A stretch of 64,000 nt of DNA, from the NCBI RefSeq assembly GCF_041146795.1, contig NC_135177.1:37965060-38029059 (forward strand). The letters run 5' to 3'. Below are positions 42,601 through 52,447 of this stretch, piece by piece; the first letter of the stretch is position 1; each line of letters opens with the position of its first letter. Source of the DNA: Maylandia zebra. Lineage: Eukaryota > Chordata > Actinopteri > Cichliformes > Cichlidae. Below the pieces are notes generated by a model. The model did not search any database. It was not told the DNA's origin and saw only the letters and a list, made by a program, of their open reading frames with translations. The position numbers and the translations under genes were made by a program.

Positions 42601-45600
42601 ACATGTTCTGCCCGGTGGTGTAGGGTCCTGATTACTCCAAGTTTGTGTTCCAGAGGGTGATGGGAGTCAAAGAGGAGGTACTGGTCCGTGTGTGTGGGCT
42701 TCCGGTAAACTTCGATGTTGAGTTTGCCGTTCTCTTCAATGTGCACAGCGCAGTCCAGGAAAGGCAGACAGTCGTCCTTTGTGTCTTCCCTGGTGAACTT
42801 GATGTTTTTATCCACAGCGTTAATGTGCGCAGTGAAGGATTCCACTTCTTGTGTCTTGATTTTGACCCAGGTGTCGTCCACATATCTGTACCAGTGGCTG
42901 GGTACTCTTCCTTTGAAAGAGCCAAGAGCCTTCCTTTCCACTTCCTCCATGTAAAGGTTGGCTACAATAGGTGACACGGGGGAGCCCATGGCACAGCCAT
43001 GTTTTTGTCTGTAGAAGCTTTCGTTGTATTTGAAGTATGTAGTGGTGAGGCAGAGGTCTAACAGTGTGCAGATCTGATCGGGGTTGAAGTTGGTCCTGTC
43101 CTCCAAGGAGCTGTCTTCTTGTAGTCGTTTTCTGACAGTCTCCACGGCCTCCGTGGTGGGTTTGCAAGTGAAGAGAGAGACTACATCAAAGGACACCATG
43201 GTTTCATCTGGATCCAGGGTAAGTTTCTGGACCTTGTCGGTGAAGTCGGTGGAGTTCTTGATGGGGTGTGGGGTGTTCCCCACGAGAGGAGCAAGGATGG
43301 TAGCAAGGTGTTTAGCAATGTTATAAGTGGCTGAGTTTATGCTACTGACTATGGGTCTGAGTGGGACAGCTTCCTTGTGGATCTTAGGAAGTCCATAGAT
43401 GCAGGGTATGGCATCCCCTGGGTAAAGGCGGTGATATGTAAGACGGTCAATGATTTTGTCCTTTTCAAAGTCTTGAAGGCAAGCTATAACTTTCTTTTTT
43501 TTAGCTGCTTGTGGGGTCTCGCTTTAAGGCTTCGTAGGTATTGTTGTCACTGAGGAGAGTAGTGATCTTTGTGTGGTAATCTGTAGTGTTTAGGACCACG
43601 GTGCATCTTCCCTTATCAGCTGGTAAAACAGTGATGTTGTGGTCTTTGCTCAGGGAAGCGACGGCCTTCTTTTCTTGTATTGTGAGGTTGGATGGAGGGA
43701 CTTTGGCACTGGAGAGCGTGGCTGAGACTTTCATCCTGATTTGCTCTGCTTCTGTCTGTGATAATTTATTGTAACATTAAAGTGTGAAGTATTTATTAAT
43801 ATGTAAATGTGAAAATGTATTTATGTATTTATTTATTCTTATTGATATATTGTATACTGTGGTGGAAGGTTGGGATTTAAGAATTTACCTGAGAGTGGAA
43901 TAATGGTTTAGTCTGTGACAGCTGAACATATTTAAGGCTGCCAGTTGTCATTAGAGGATGGATTTTTGTGCTGTGAAGAAGCTCGACAAATTAATTGTGG
44001 TAAGGAGCGCCATATAGCAAATAAATACTTTGTTCCACTACACTTGCCTTGGTCTGTCTCACTGTCTTTCCAGCCGCTAGGGGCTGCCCTGTTACAAGCA
44101 TTTTGGGCAAATGTTCAAACTCGCATCAGCCTGTGGGACAGGTGTCTGCTCCGGTGTGAGCAGCTGAACATTGCAGGTTTGTCACAGACCAGTTCTGTTG
44201 CAGGGTGTCAAATGTTTCATCCAGGTCCATCACAGCATCTTGGTTACGACAGAGGTATCCAAGTCCATGATCACTGTGAGAATTTTCCCATCTCCACTGA
44301 CATCACGGCATCAGCCAAGCTTCACCTGTTTATAATGACAGGTGCTGCTCAGTTTAAGTCCTCGAGTAAATATATGGCATTTGGGGAATGAATAATCAAA
44401 TAAAGGCATGTTAGAAAATGAATCTGTGCAGTGTCTTGATGCATGCTCAATCATCCAGGTAAGGAAATCCCAAAAGGTTGATTCTGTTCATCTGGACGTT
44501 TTCAGTGGGAGAAATGTTTTGTCACTCATCCAGGTGACTTCTTCAGTCTCAGCTGACTGCAGGTTTCCCCAACCATATAAACAGGACATTTGCACAATGA
44601 CTGAAACCAGCACCACTGAATGAACAATGGCGTGGGAGCTCAGTTCCTTGATCATTAATATGCGAATTGTTATGACCATTGAACAAAGCCAATTGATGAA
44701 GGCCTAAGGAGCTTGGAAAGAAAAGCGTCTGGACTTCTTTGAGTTGCTTGAAGACGTTTCACCTCTCATCCGAGAAGCTTCTTCAGTTCTAAGGTCAAAT
44801 GGTGGAGAGTCCCAGATATAAACCTAGTGGGAGTTTCCCCCCACAGAGGGACAAAAGGACCCCCTGATGATCCTCTAATCGTCTGAGCCAAGGTGTAAAA
44901 CTGGGTGTGGGTCCCAATCAGCCAGAGTTTCGGGTGTGTTCATTGTGAAACCTGGCCCCACCTTATCATGCGAATTCCTGAGGTCAGATGGCCCAGGATG
45001 TGAGTGGGCGTTAAGGCGTCTGGGAAGGATCTCAAAACTGGATTATAGATGGCAGAGAGTTGGTGTCGTAAACCCCGCCTCTGTTCAAAGATGGTCGCTC
45101 ACAGTGGACATAGATGCTTCTTTCATCTATGTCCACGCAACCAGGGATGGGTATCGAAAACCGGTTCTTGTTGAGAACCGGTTCCCACTGTTTCAGTTCC
45201 TTGGAATTGTTTGCCATTTTTGCAAACGATTCTCTTATCAATTCCAGTCGCCCCGAATGATGTCACCACGTTGCGGAGCATCATTTACCTGGCAGGAAAC
45301 ACGGCGGCTCAAACGCTCAAAAGTTTGGTTACACTTTACGAGAACGGATGACAACAGGGCAACTTGCAATACTTGCAAAGTAGAGATTTCATTTACGGGC
45401 AGCGGTAACGTTTGCACGTCCTCTCCCGTTAATGCGGCAGGTAAATAATCAACTAACATATTATGTTAGCGCGATCTGCCTTATTACAAACCTGCCATTA
45501 CTGTGCATTTAGTGACCATGATGAGACAGAGTCTGGCTCAGATGCTGCCAGTTCTCGCTGCAGTCTGCCGGTAGCGTCTCCTTTCAGGCAGGATAGACGA

Positions 45601-48600
45601 ACGTCACCGAGCAGTGACTCAGTTTGTGGTCAAAGGTTTGCACCCGTTTGCCACAGCAGATGATTTTCAGTAAGTGAATGTTCTTAATTGTAGGCAGGGA
45701 CATTACTGGATATTCTTGTGTAATTGCTGCAGAATAATTTATGTTATACTTTGTTATTGCTACAGAAGAATATTTATTTTATTATTTTACATTTACAGTT
45801 TTTTTCCTGGGGACCCTGTGACACCCCATTGAAGAGCCGCAGGCTGGCTCTCTTAAGATCTCACTGCTGGGTTTGTAAGGCCATGTTACTCCTAAATTTC
45901 TATCTTGTTCAAAGAGAAGATATAAAACAAAGTTCTGAGCTAATCGACCTTAGTGTTCTCCTTTTTAAAAAGAATCGATAAACAGAATCGAAAATGGAAT
46001 CGAATCGTGAAAATCTTATCAATACCCATCCCTACACGCAACAACATTGTCATCCCCTATGTAGCCGGTGTATCAGAGAAACTCAGGAGAGTTTTCTCCA
46101 AGCACAACATCCCAGTGTATTTCAGACCCAGCAACACACTCAGACAGAAACTGGTTCACCCGAAAGACAAAACACCAAAACACAAACTTAACAATGTGGT
46201 GTTTGCTGTACAGTGCAGCGAGGAATGCCCAGACCTCTACATCAGAGAGACCAAACAGCCACTTCACAAGCGCATGGCACAACACAGAAGAGCCACCTCC
46301 ACAGGACAAGACTCAGCAGTCCATCTGCATCTAAAGGTCAAAGGTCACTCTTTCGAGGATGCCAATGTTCACATTTTGGACAGAGAGGACAGATGGTTTG
46401 AAAGAGGAGTGAAAGAAGCCATCTATGTCCACTGTGAGCGACCATCTTTGAACAGAGGCGGGGTTTACGACACCAACTCTCTGCCATCTATAATCGAGTT
46501 TTGAGATCCTTCCCAGACGCCTTAACGCCCACTCACATCCTGGGCCATCTGACCTCAGGAATTCACATGATAAGGTGGGGCCAGGTTTCACAATGAACAC
46601 ACCCGAAACTCTGGCTGATTGGGACCGACACCCAGTTTCACACCTTGGGTCATGTGATTAGAGGATCATCAGGGGTCCTTTTGTCCCTCTGTGGGGGGAA
46701 ACTCCCACTAGGTTTATATCTGGGACTCTCCACCATTTGACCTTAGAACTGAAGAAGCTTCTTGGATGAGAGGTGAAACGTCTTCAAGCAACTTAAAGAA
46801 GTCCAGACGCTTTTCTTTCCAAGCTCCTTAGACTTGGGCAAGACTCTTCACCCGTTGCCTACTGGTGGTGGTCAGAAGGGCCGATGGCGCGATATGGCAG
46901 CCTCACTTCTGTCAGTCTGCCCCGGGTTCTGGCTACAACTGTAGCTGCCTCCACCCGTGTGTGACTGTGTGTTGGGATGACTGGGTGTGTAAAGCGCTTT
47001 GGGGTCTCTAGGCGGGACTAGTGAAAGCACTATACAAATACAGGCCATTTACCATTTCTGTAACATTGATTTATTAATGTTGAATTCTCTCGCAGCTGCT
47101 CTGTTCCCATGTTGTTGCAGTATATTAATGACTAACCTCGTATTGTGGATGGATTATCTCAGTTGTTCTCCTGATGAGTTTGGTCCGTTTACAGCATCCT
47201 GCTATGCGATTGCATTTGTCTCTAACCATCAGGAACCCTCACGTTAACTTTTATCGAGTGGGAAAAAGTTAGCGTTCATCCTCCAGCTTCACTGTGTTTG
47301 TAATGCTAACATAGCTGTGTCGCTAGCATTCGTATATCATTATATACCAGCTAGCCCAACTTCAGTAACCCTACAAACGTCACTGCTGTTTAGCTTTCTG
47401 TCTTCATTTATGTTGGAAGTGATAGCAGAGCTGTACGTTTTAATTTTTTCAGAAATCTCTGTCAGAACATGCTATATCATGTTTAGGTAACTAGCAAAAC
47501 TAGCGAGCTAACTTCCTGCTAACTTCTAACTCAGTTAAATGTAATGAATCCTGTTTTCATGGATGCCTGGATGTTAAACTTCATAGTTCCACCTGGTAAA
47601 GCAGCAACACTGATCATTTTATTAAAGGTGAAAGAATTTAGACCGTTTTTAACTCTCAGTGATGTTTGTTTGACTTCGGGACCTTAAAGGACTGAGTTTA
47701 GGACCCATATTACTCCCAGATTTACGAGCACCTTAGTCCAACACTGTAATGCAAGTTTGATTCACAATTTATTGTCAATCAAATTCATTCATTGACGCAG
47801 CTGAAGCTTCCTCACGTTACAAACACGTCTTCATCCAGATGCAGGCTGATGTTCCCGGAAACCACCGCCTGGACCACATCCTCCTCCAGCAGCTCTCTGT
47901 GACCATCCTCTCGCTCTGCAGAGTCGATGATGGCGGCTGTAACAGCCATAATAGTGCGGTGTCTCCTTAAGACAGCCTAATTTGATGTTTAGTGATGTCA
48001 CGGGTGCCCTCTGTAGAGTGTGGGAGAAGCGTGCTCGCACACCTCATGTGTTTACCTCATTAACTCAACGTAACGTTACAGGTTGTATGAACTCTGCTCG
48101 CTTCATGTATGATGAGACAGCAGCCGTTCAGTCGGGCTTGTAAGGTTGGCGTTTATTAAAGGACAAACACTGTGGAATTCCCACTGCCACTATGGTCGCA
48201 AGCTTTTGACTGTCCTGCTGAGTGTGTCGGCTGCCTCTAACCACTGAATACAGCCCACGTTACATGATGATTTCTTTTCCAGCCCAGGAAGAAGAAAGCC
48301 GCTGCAGCCAAACCTGCGGCCAAGACGAAGAAGGCGGACAGCAGCAGCCACCGCAGGAACAACACAGGTGAGCTCGTCTCATCGATCAGTGTGACCTGTG
48401 ATCAGAGGTCTGTGGCGTCACGCTCATGTTGATCCCAGGTGTGGGTCCGACCCAGGTAGCTCAAAGTTTAACGCCCAGTTTGCAGGTAAAAACCATAAAT
48501 TTATGTTTCACAGCGAAGTGCTCACTGAGACTTTAGGTGACAACCGTTAACCTTGTTACCAAAATAAGAGCCCTCAGAAACGAGGCAGCTGAAGGTGTGA

Positions 48601-49393
48601 CGAAGACTTCCTGTTCTGATGTTTACCCAGGCTCGTCCAAAACATCCTGATTGGTCAGAATATGAGTCAGTTTAGTTCCTAATGAATTGGCCACTGCGTG
48701 TTTCGGAGCGACCTCCACAGTGAGGACGATGATGTCAGAGACCTGGCTGTAAATCTCCTGTTCTTCTTCTTCGTGTGTTTTTCTGCGGCTCGTTGTCGTG
48801 CAGCGGAGGACAGCTCGGACGACGACGAGCCGCTGATCAAGATGGTGAAGAAGGGGCCGAGCGACGAGCAGCTGAAGGAGACGGTGCAGAGTCTGCTGAA
48901 GGAGGCCAACCTGGAGGAGATGACCATGAAGCAGATCTGCCAGAGGGTCAGTCTCCCTGCTTCTTGTGTTACCATGGTTACAGATGCTGAGCAGTGTGGA
49001 CAGGTGGGGGCGTCACCCTCAGGCTGCAGCAGCTGTCCAAACATGTGGCTCGAGGGCCCAGAAAAGGCCTGCCCACACACACACACACAGTGTCGGTACT
49101 CTAACTCTGACATAATGCTCACCCTCACCCTCACCCAACTGTAACTTGGGTGAGACTTTGTCTCAGACTTGTGGGGACGGACACGTTGGTCCCCACAAGT
49201 AAACCAGCTGACTGAGGGGGTCAGGGGGGTGCGCGTGTGTGTGTGTGCGCGTGCGTGCGTGCATGTGTGTGCGTGTCACAGCTCAGTTTGTCTGACGGTG
49301 AGGCGTGACACTCTGTTCCAGGTGTTTGACACGTACCCCGAGCACGACCTGAGCACCAAGAAGGACTTCATCAAACAGACCGTCAAATCTGTG

Positions 49394-49456
<63 letters not shown>

Positions 49457-50777
49457 TTCTTCCTGATGGTGTGGGGACATTAGTGCAGTGCTTTGCTGTC
49501 CACAGTAAAGGGCAGCAGCAGGTCAGAGGCGTGTCTGCCACAGGCTTCATCTCTGAGCAGTCGCTGCATGCTGTGGGTCACATGTTTGTCATTCCTCAAA
49601 ACAAGTACTCTATTACACAGAATACTCGTTACCTACTCTGTAATTGTCGTCCAACAATATAAACTGAGCTACAGTCGCACACACTGACACGGAGCCCATG
49701 ACGACACGCACACAAAGAGACTTCAGAGCGGTCGTCACGGTGATTGTGAAACATGAGCAGGTGCAGGCGGGGCTGCAGCCTGACTGCTCACCTGTGTGTT
49801 ACCTGCTGAAGCTCCAGCCCCGCTCATCAGCCAACAGGAGATCAGCTGATTTATTCCCAGGTTACCGTCCTCCTCGATGTCAGGTTAATATTTACAGGTG
49901 AATAGAAACGTGTCAGGTTTGCTTTCTGTTGAGGTGAAATGCTTCTCACATACAGGAAGTTGTAGATTAAAGCCATGCACCAAATCTTTCTTGATAAACC
50001 ACAATTAACGAGTCTTTTACAAATGACTATAAATACTTGAACATCACAGACATTACGTACAGTATTTAATGACAGCAGGAAGTGTCTGTTGTGGGCTTTT
50101 ATTGTGAAAGGTAAGGAGGAAAAGGTTTGCTGATGTCCAGTAGGGTCCTCTCAGAGCAGCTTCATCTTGCTGTTTCTTTAAAAACCAAAACAGGAAGCGA
50201 GTCGGTGCGTCACCATGTTTATCAAAACCACACATGTTAGAAACCATTTGATTGGCTGCTGCGTGTGGACGCGTTTCTCATTCTGCAGCCACCTGAGCCG
50301 CCACCAAAACCCCGCCCTCCTCGCTCGCTGTCACCGTTTGGTCTGCAAACAGGAAGCTCACAAACCGCCGTCATGTGTTGTTTTTCACTTTGTTTCTTTA
50401 CGTTCATGTACAGAACTGTGCAAAAGTCTTGAGCCTCACAGGAAGAAACGCTGATGAAGGTCTGAGGAACAGGACCTCAGCATTACTGAAGCGGCGTAGC
50501 GTCACCCTGCACGTCCTCGCGCTGAGCTGAAGAATCAAACTCTGTATTTACACGTGTGAAATCATACAGCTCTTCTAACACACGTGGGCTCAAGACCTTT
50601 GCACAGTACTGCAGCCGTTTAACCATCAAAGCACAGACCCTGCCATTTGGTGACCCCGCCTCTGCCACGCGGCGGTGCATCATGGGAACGGCGAGGGTTT
50701 GGGGTGCTCTGGTCTCACAGGTGAACCCTGCAGGTGTTCCTCAGCTGTGTTTTCTCTCCTCACAGCTCATCACATGA
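37217..50777 (+). CDS. dek: dek: DEK chromatin-associated protein
   Basis: Eleven coding exons join in frame to 429 residues (human DEK is 375): 37217-37340, 37427-37525, 37615-37724, 38169-38263, 39018-39147, 39233-39532, 39654-39776, 48283-48367, 48804-48946, 49322-49390 and 50766-50777. All introns are GT-AG and phases agree. Domain order: acidic N terminus; a conserved DEK segment (residues about 70-140, with I-P-R-T-S-Y-Q-I); the SAP box (about 150-182); a long Lys-rich then Ser/Asp/Glu-rich linker (187-355); and the C-terminal DEK domain (about 372-429). DEK binds DNA and histones in the nucleus, introduces supercoils, and acts in chromatin architecture, splicing and repair. The linker is longer than in mammals. 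The 8.5-kb intron 8 is made largely of transposons. Confidence 0.97.
37427..37525 (+). CDS. dek: dek exon 3
   Basis: Encodes V-V-G-E-I-I-E-G-K-R-A-K-K-T-V-E-R-L, a strongly conserved segment of DEK. Flanked by 'tcgcag' and 'gtgagc'. Confidence 0.95.
37615..37724 (+). CDS. dek: dek exon 4
   Basis: Encodes G-D-I-P-R-T-S-Y-Q-I and L-K-P-L-H-A-I-L-F-D-R-P-G-K, part of the N-terminal pseudo-SAP region. Flanked by 'tttcag' and 'gtggga'. Confidence 0.95.
38169..38263 (+). CDS. dek: dek exon 5
   Basis: Encodes I-K-K-N-L-R-L-F-N-G-F-A-F, then E-Q-F-A-K-K-R-E-K-L-L. Flanked by 'tttcag' and 'gtaagt'. The following intron contains a 46-bp tandem duplication. Confidence 0.95.
38800..38891. repeat. 46-bp tandem duplication in dek intron 5
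   Basis: Two consecutive copies of a 46-base unit containing 'tgagcgcgctcagagccggg' and 'atggagcggtgacc'. The copies appear identical. Confidence 0.9.
39018..39147 (+). CDS. dek: dek exon 6 (SAP box)
   Basis: Encodes K-L-K-V-V-C-S-V-L-D-L-E-K-K-G-T-H-S-D-L-V-D-R-I-L-T-F-L in two helices separated by a G-T-H turn. This is the SAP DNA-binding motif. Flanked by 'gtgcag' and 'gtgagc'. Confidence 0.96.
39233..39532 (+). CDS. dek: dek exon 7 (basic then acidic linker)
   Basis: 100 codons, phase 0 at both ends. Starts with Lys/Arg clusters (K-K-K-R-K-S-K-K-K), a likely nuclear localisation and DNA-contact region, then long Ser/Asp/Glu runs (M-D-S-S-S-D-E-D-D-D-E-E-D-E) with many casein-kinase-2-type S-x-x-E/D sites. 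The donor is 'gtggtg|gtgagc'. Reading through it gives a stop a few codons later. Confidence 0.94.
39594..39648. repeat. (TG)n microsatellite in dek intron 7
   Basis: A TG run ending five bases before the exon 8 acceptor 'ttccag', so it stands where a polypyrimidine tract normally would. Confidence 0.95.
39654..39776 (+). CDS. dek: dek exon 8
   Basis: 41 codons, phase 0. S-K-R-A-R-T-P-A-K-K-T-G-L-P-K-K-R-S-K-K-E, then S-D-E-S-E-S-D-S-D-A-D-E-K. It repeats the basic-then-acidic pattern of exon 7. Confidence 0.93.
39777..40239. other. dek intron 8, first part (possible transposon fragments)
   Basis: AT-rich sequence. A 'cggaccataaggtgcacggg' block near 40149 resembles a widespread fish DNA-transposon terminus, but no matching end or target duplication was found. 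Confidence 0.4.
40240..40456 (-). mobile_element. tRNA-derived SINE, family B copy 2
   Basis: Near-identical to 4919-5135. The minus strand carries 'tagctcagtaggtagag' (A box region) and GGTTCGACTCC (B box). Confidence 0.8.
40495..40592 (+). mobile_element. SINE family C, 5' half of a split copy
   Basis: A tRNA-like head ('gtggctcaagagttgggagt', then a B-box-like GGTTTGAGCCCC) runs into 'gtgtccttgggcaa' and stops. The remaining 3' half of this SINE type lies at 46833-47057, and both broken ends carry CTTGGGCAA (40584-40592 and 46833-46841). A full-length relative is at 55932-56175. Confidence 0.8.
40593..41640 (+). mobile_element. 5'-truncated CR1/L2/Rex1-type LINE in dek intron 8
   Basis: Reverse transcriptase from V-G-W-I-L-D-F-L-T-D-R onward: G-S-P-Q-G-C-C-L-S-P-L-L, K-Y-A-D-D-T-V-I-V (catalytic), and Y-K-Y-L-G-V-V-L-D, then a frameshift near 41090 and the C-terminal part ending S-A-I-I-L-I-N-N-T-K-L. 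The 3' end reads 'gggacaataaagttaccatt' with a tandem 'gaccatt' tail. Everything before the palm is missing. Confidence 0.85.
41641..43769 (-). mobile_element. Penelope-like retroelement, nearly complete, with breaks
   Basis: On the minus strand, in order: an N-terminal part (K-L-S-Q-T-E-A-E-Q-I-R onward); a reverse transcriptase with S-F-D-V-V-S-L-F-T, G-C-A-M-G-S-P-V-S-P-I-V-A-N-L and Y-R-Y-V-D-D-T-W-V; and a C-terminal GIY-YIG endonuclease (V-V-Y-A-V-Q-C, D-L-Y-I-G-E-T-K-Q-P-L, A-Q-H-R-R). A 3' region follows, ending near 41640. Two breaks split the frame: a shift at an A-run near 43495-43502, and a small deletion near 42540 between reverse transcriptase and endonuclease. The pairing of these two domains defines Penelope-like elements. 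The N-terminal edge abuts a possible LTR at 43770. Confidence 0.9.
43770..44096 (+). repeat. Possible solo LTR
   Basis: 327 bases beginning TGTAACATT and ending CCTGTTACA, so it has TG...CA ends in a short inverted repeat. It contains an 'aataaata' signal near the 3' part. No 5-bp target duplication could be matched, and the flanking Penelope sequence does not resume afterwards. This is a weak call. Confidence 0.35.
44097..44402. other. Unassigned sequence in the dek intron 8 nest
   Basis: An open stretch on the plus strand has no recognised domain. It could be internal sequence of the element that owns the possible LTR. Confidence 0.35.
44403..44706 (-). mobile_element. Penelope-like 3' tail, second subfamily
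   Basis: Contains 'tctggacgttttcagtggga' and 'cactcatccaggtgacttct', parallel to but distinct from the tail at 41640 and 44707 ('gacgtttcacctctcatccg'). It represents another Penelope-like subfamily. Confidence 0.65.
44707..45133 (-). mobile_element. Penelope-like 3' arm (left arm of an inverted pair)
   Basis: Matches the 3' part of the 41641 element: C-terminal codons of the endonuclease ORF (Y-V-H-C-E-R-P-S-L-N-R-G-G-V-Y-D) plus the 3' non-coding region. It is inverted relative to 46415-46832. The junction at about 45125-45133 switches into plus-strand Penelope sequence, which is then split by a hAT insertion. Confidence 0.85.
45142..46034 (+). mobile_element. hAT element with a BED-finger remnant, copy 1
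   Basis: 893 bases starting 'cagggatgggtatcgaaaac' and ending 'atacccatcccta', flanked by an identical 8-bp duplication CACGCAAC (45134-45141 and 46035-46042). Near its left end a plus-strand frame holds part of a BED zinc finger (V-W-L-H-F-T-R, then C-N-T-C-K-V-E-I). The paired histidines and the hAT transposase core are missing, so this is an internally deleted derivative of a ZBED-type hAT. A second copy is at 59039-60029. Confidence 0.9.
46043..46832 (+). mobile_element. Penelope-like GIY-YIG part and 3' arm (right arm)
   Basis: Plus-strand frame from N-N-I-V-I-P-Y-V-A-G-V to the stop at 46504, covering the linker and GIY-YIG endonuclease. Most of it matches the 41641 element. In the core the 'Y-I-G' reads Y-I-R-E-T-K, a glycine-to-arginine change expected to harm the nuclease. 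The 3' region (46505-46832) is the inverted partner of 44707-45133. The hAT at 45142 lies just upstream. Confidence 0.88.
46833..47057 (+). mobile_element. SINE family C, 3' half of a split copy
   Basis: Starts at CTTGGGCAA, repeats the last bases of the 5' half at 40592, and continues 'gactcttcacccgttgccta' to the tail 'ctatacaaatacaggccatt'. Together with 40495-40592 it makes one SINE. Confidence 0.82.
47115..47682. repeat. Dispersed repeat, family G copy 2
   Basis: Reverse complement of 5140-5702, in dek intron 8. The rest of the intron up to the exon 9 acceptor (47683-48282) shows nothing recognised. Confidence 0.7.
48283..48367 (+). CDS. dek: dek exon 9
   Basis: P-R-K-K-K-A-A-A-A-K-P-A-A-K-T-K-K-A, a basic Ala/Lys-rich segment. 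Acceptor 'tttccag', donor 'gtgagc', ending in phase 1. It links in frame to exon 8 across the 8.5-kb transposon-filled intron. Confidence 0.92.
48804..48946 (+). CDS. dek: dek exon 10 (start of C-terminal DEK domain)
   Basis: A-E-D-S-S-D-D-D-E-P-L-I-K, then L-K-E-T-V-Q-S-L-L-K-E-A-N-L-E-E-M-T-M-K-Q-I, closely matching the human C-terminal domain, which binds DNA and mediates self-association. Donor 'gtcagt'. Confidence 0.96.
49322..49390 (+). CDS. dek: dek exon 11
   Basis: V-F-D-T-Y-P-E-H-D-L-S-T-K-K-D-F-I-K-Q-T-V-K-S, the last helices of the DEK C-terminal domain. Acceptor 'ttccag', donor 'gtgagt'. Confidence 0.95.
49397..49452. repeat. (AC)n microsatellite in dek intron 11
   Basis: An AC run starting just after the exon 11 donor. 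The rest of intron 11 to 50765 shows no recognised element. Confidence 0.95.
50766..50777 (+). CDS. dek: dek exon 12 (last codons)
   Basis: Leu-Ile-Thr-stop after the acceptor 'ctcacag'. Human DEK ends Leu-Ile-Ser, which supports this very short coding end. The 3' UTR follows to about 51090. Confidence 0.88.
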   Translation, partial: LIT

Positions 50778-51065
50778 AGACGGGAAGGGAACGACCTCGG
50801 CCAGCAGCTCCTCCCCCCACGTCTGCTTTCTCTTTTATATACGTTTTTTTTATTCCTGCGTGGAGCTCTCACGTGAACTCATCACTGTTGTGTCACCCGC
50901 TGTCGAGTCCAGAGCAGAAGCTGTTTGTCTGAGGAACAGGAAGTAAAGAGAGCGTGACTCCGGGAGAGCCGAGCTCTGGACTCTGTCGTAGTCGAAGCTT
51001 TTCTCGAGTTTTCTTCTGTTGTTTTGTTCTCGTTTGAATCTTCTGAGATGTGCTGAAAAACTTTG

Positions 51066-51071
51066 ATTAAA
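51066..51071 (+). terminator. dek: dek polyadenylation signal
   Basis: An ATTAAA hexamer 289 bases after the stop codon, followed by a T-rich stretch. Confidence 0.6.
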
Positions 51072-51090
51072 ATTCTACCTTTTTTCAACA

Positions 51091-52447
51091 AACTCGTCTC
51101 CGAGCGCTTTCTAACCCACCAACTCCTCACAGCCACCAAACAGGAAACGGCAGCCTCAAACTCAGGAACAGGAAGTCTCCACCTGATCATCAGCGCTGCG
51201 TGGCGTTAGTTTCAGGGACTTCCTTAAAGCCTGGACATGTTTCAGGGCCGAAGTAATTCCAGAGTCACTAAGAATGAGGAAACACAGAGTGCAGACAGGA
51301 GCACCCGAGGAGACCAGTTCATTAACAAACAGAACTGATGCTCAACATTATAACAAGGCTGTGCAAAGTTACTTATGTTGGTAACATCAACAAAGACGAG
51401 CGGAGACATGACAGCGATTGTTGTAGAAATCTGAGGACATGGGATTGTTTCGGCAGCAGTAAGTAAGGGATCGTTCAAACCGTGCTTTTCTCTCCTGAAA
51501 CTAACGGATAACAGGACACCTTTCAGCGTTTGACTCTGAAGCTTACTGTGCAGCGTGCCGACAGTCTGCCGATGTTGTATTGAGATGTTGATGACATGTG
51601 AGCAGCGACAACCCTAACCCAGCGATCTGGGCTTTGACCGAACTGCTGAGTGCATACTGTCAGAATCACTTGATGCTCTTCGCTGCCGTTCAGCTCTGCA
51701 TCTCCAGGTGCAGGAAATGTTCCCGCCTCTCCTCAGGGTTGAAATTTACTGCTCGTGTGTCTGAGTCGGATGCTTACACGCACGCCATCTGCGGGTTGGG
51801 GGGGTCCCTGCAACTCAGGGGACACAGGTTTTAGACGTGTCCTTGACCCAACACAGCTGATTTAAATGGCTAAACAACCTCCTTGATGTGTCGTGAAGTT
51901 CTCCAGAGACCTGGTAATGGACTAATCATGTGATTCAGGTGTGCTGACCCAGGGTGAGATCTAGAACCTGCAGGATACTGGCCCTTGGAGTTCCCCACCC
52001 TGAGTGTTCAATACAAAAATTGTATCCAGAGCTGTGAATATGATCCACTGATCCTCTAACACAGTCTTCATCTGCAGAAGTCTGTGGTTTGCATCCTGCT
52101 GTGGTCTAAATACTCACAGATTACATCACCCATCGTGTGATTGTAAAAATCTGGAGCATCAAACATTATTACAGCATCGTTTGGTTTGAATGTTTTAAGT
52201 TATTCACGCATGTTAATGGTGGAGCGAGCTCTTTCATTTTCTCTCAGGTCCTTTCTGGGTCTCATCCCGAGGAGATCGTTCCCACACTCACAGCTGTGAT
52301 TATTTTATTAGCTTTTACTAGACTGAAACACAAACAGCTCCTGCTGCTCACCGGCATTCATCAACGAATCACAGATCACACCGCAGGTAAAGGGACAACC
52401 TGAGTGCAGCTGTGGTAGGACGAGAGGAGTCGGGTGACAGGTGATGC
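51091..52447. other. Region downstream of dek, nothing recognised
   Basis: No gene or element was supported in this stretch. Confidence 0.5.

Noticed and set aside
43770..44402. Endogenous retrovirus
   Set aside because: Only a possible LTR-like segment. No gag, pol or env motifs are visible, and no target duplication was found.
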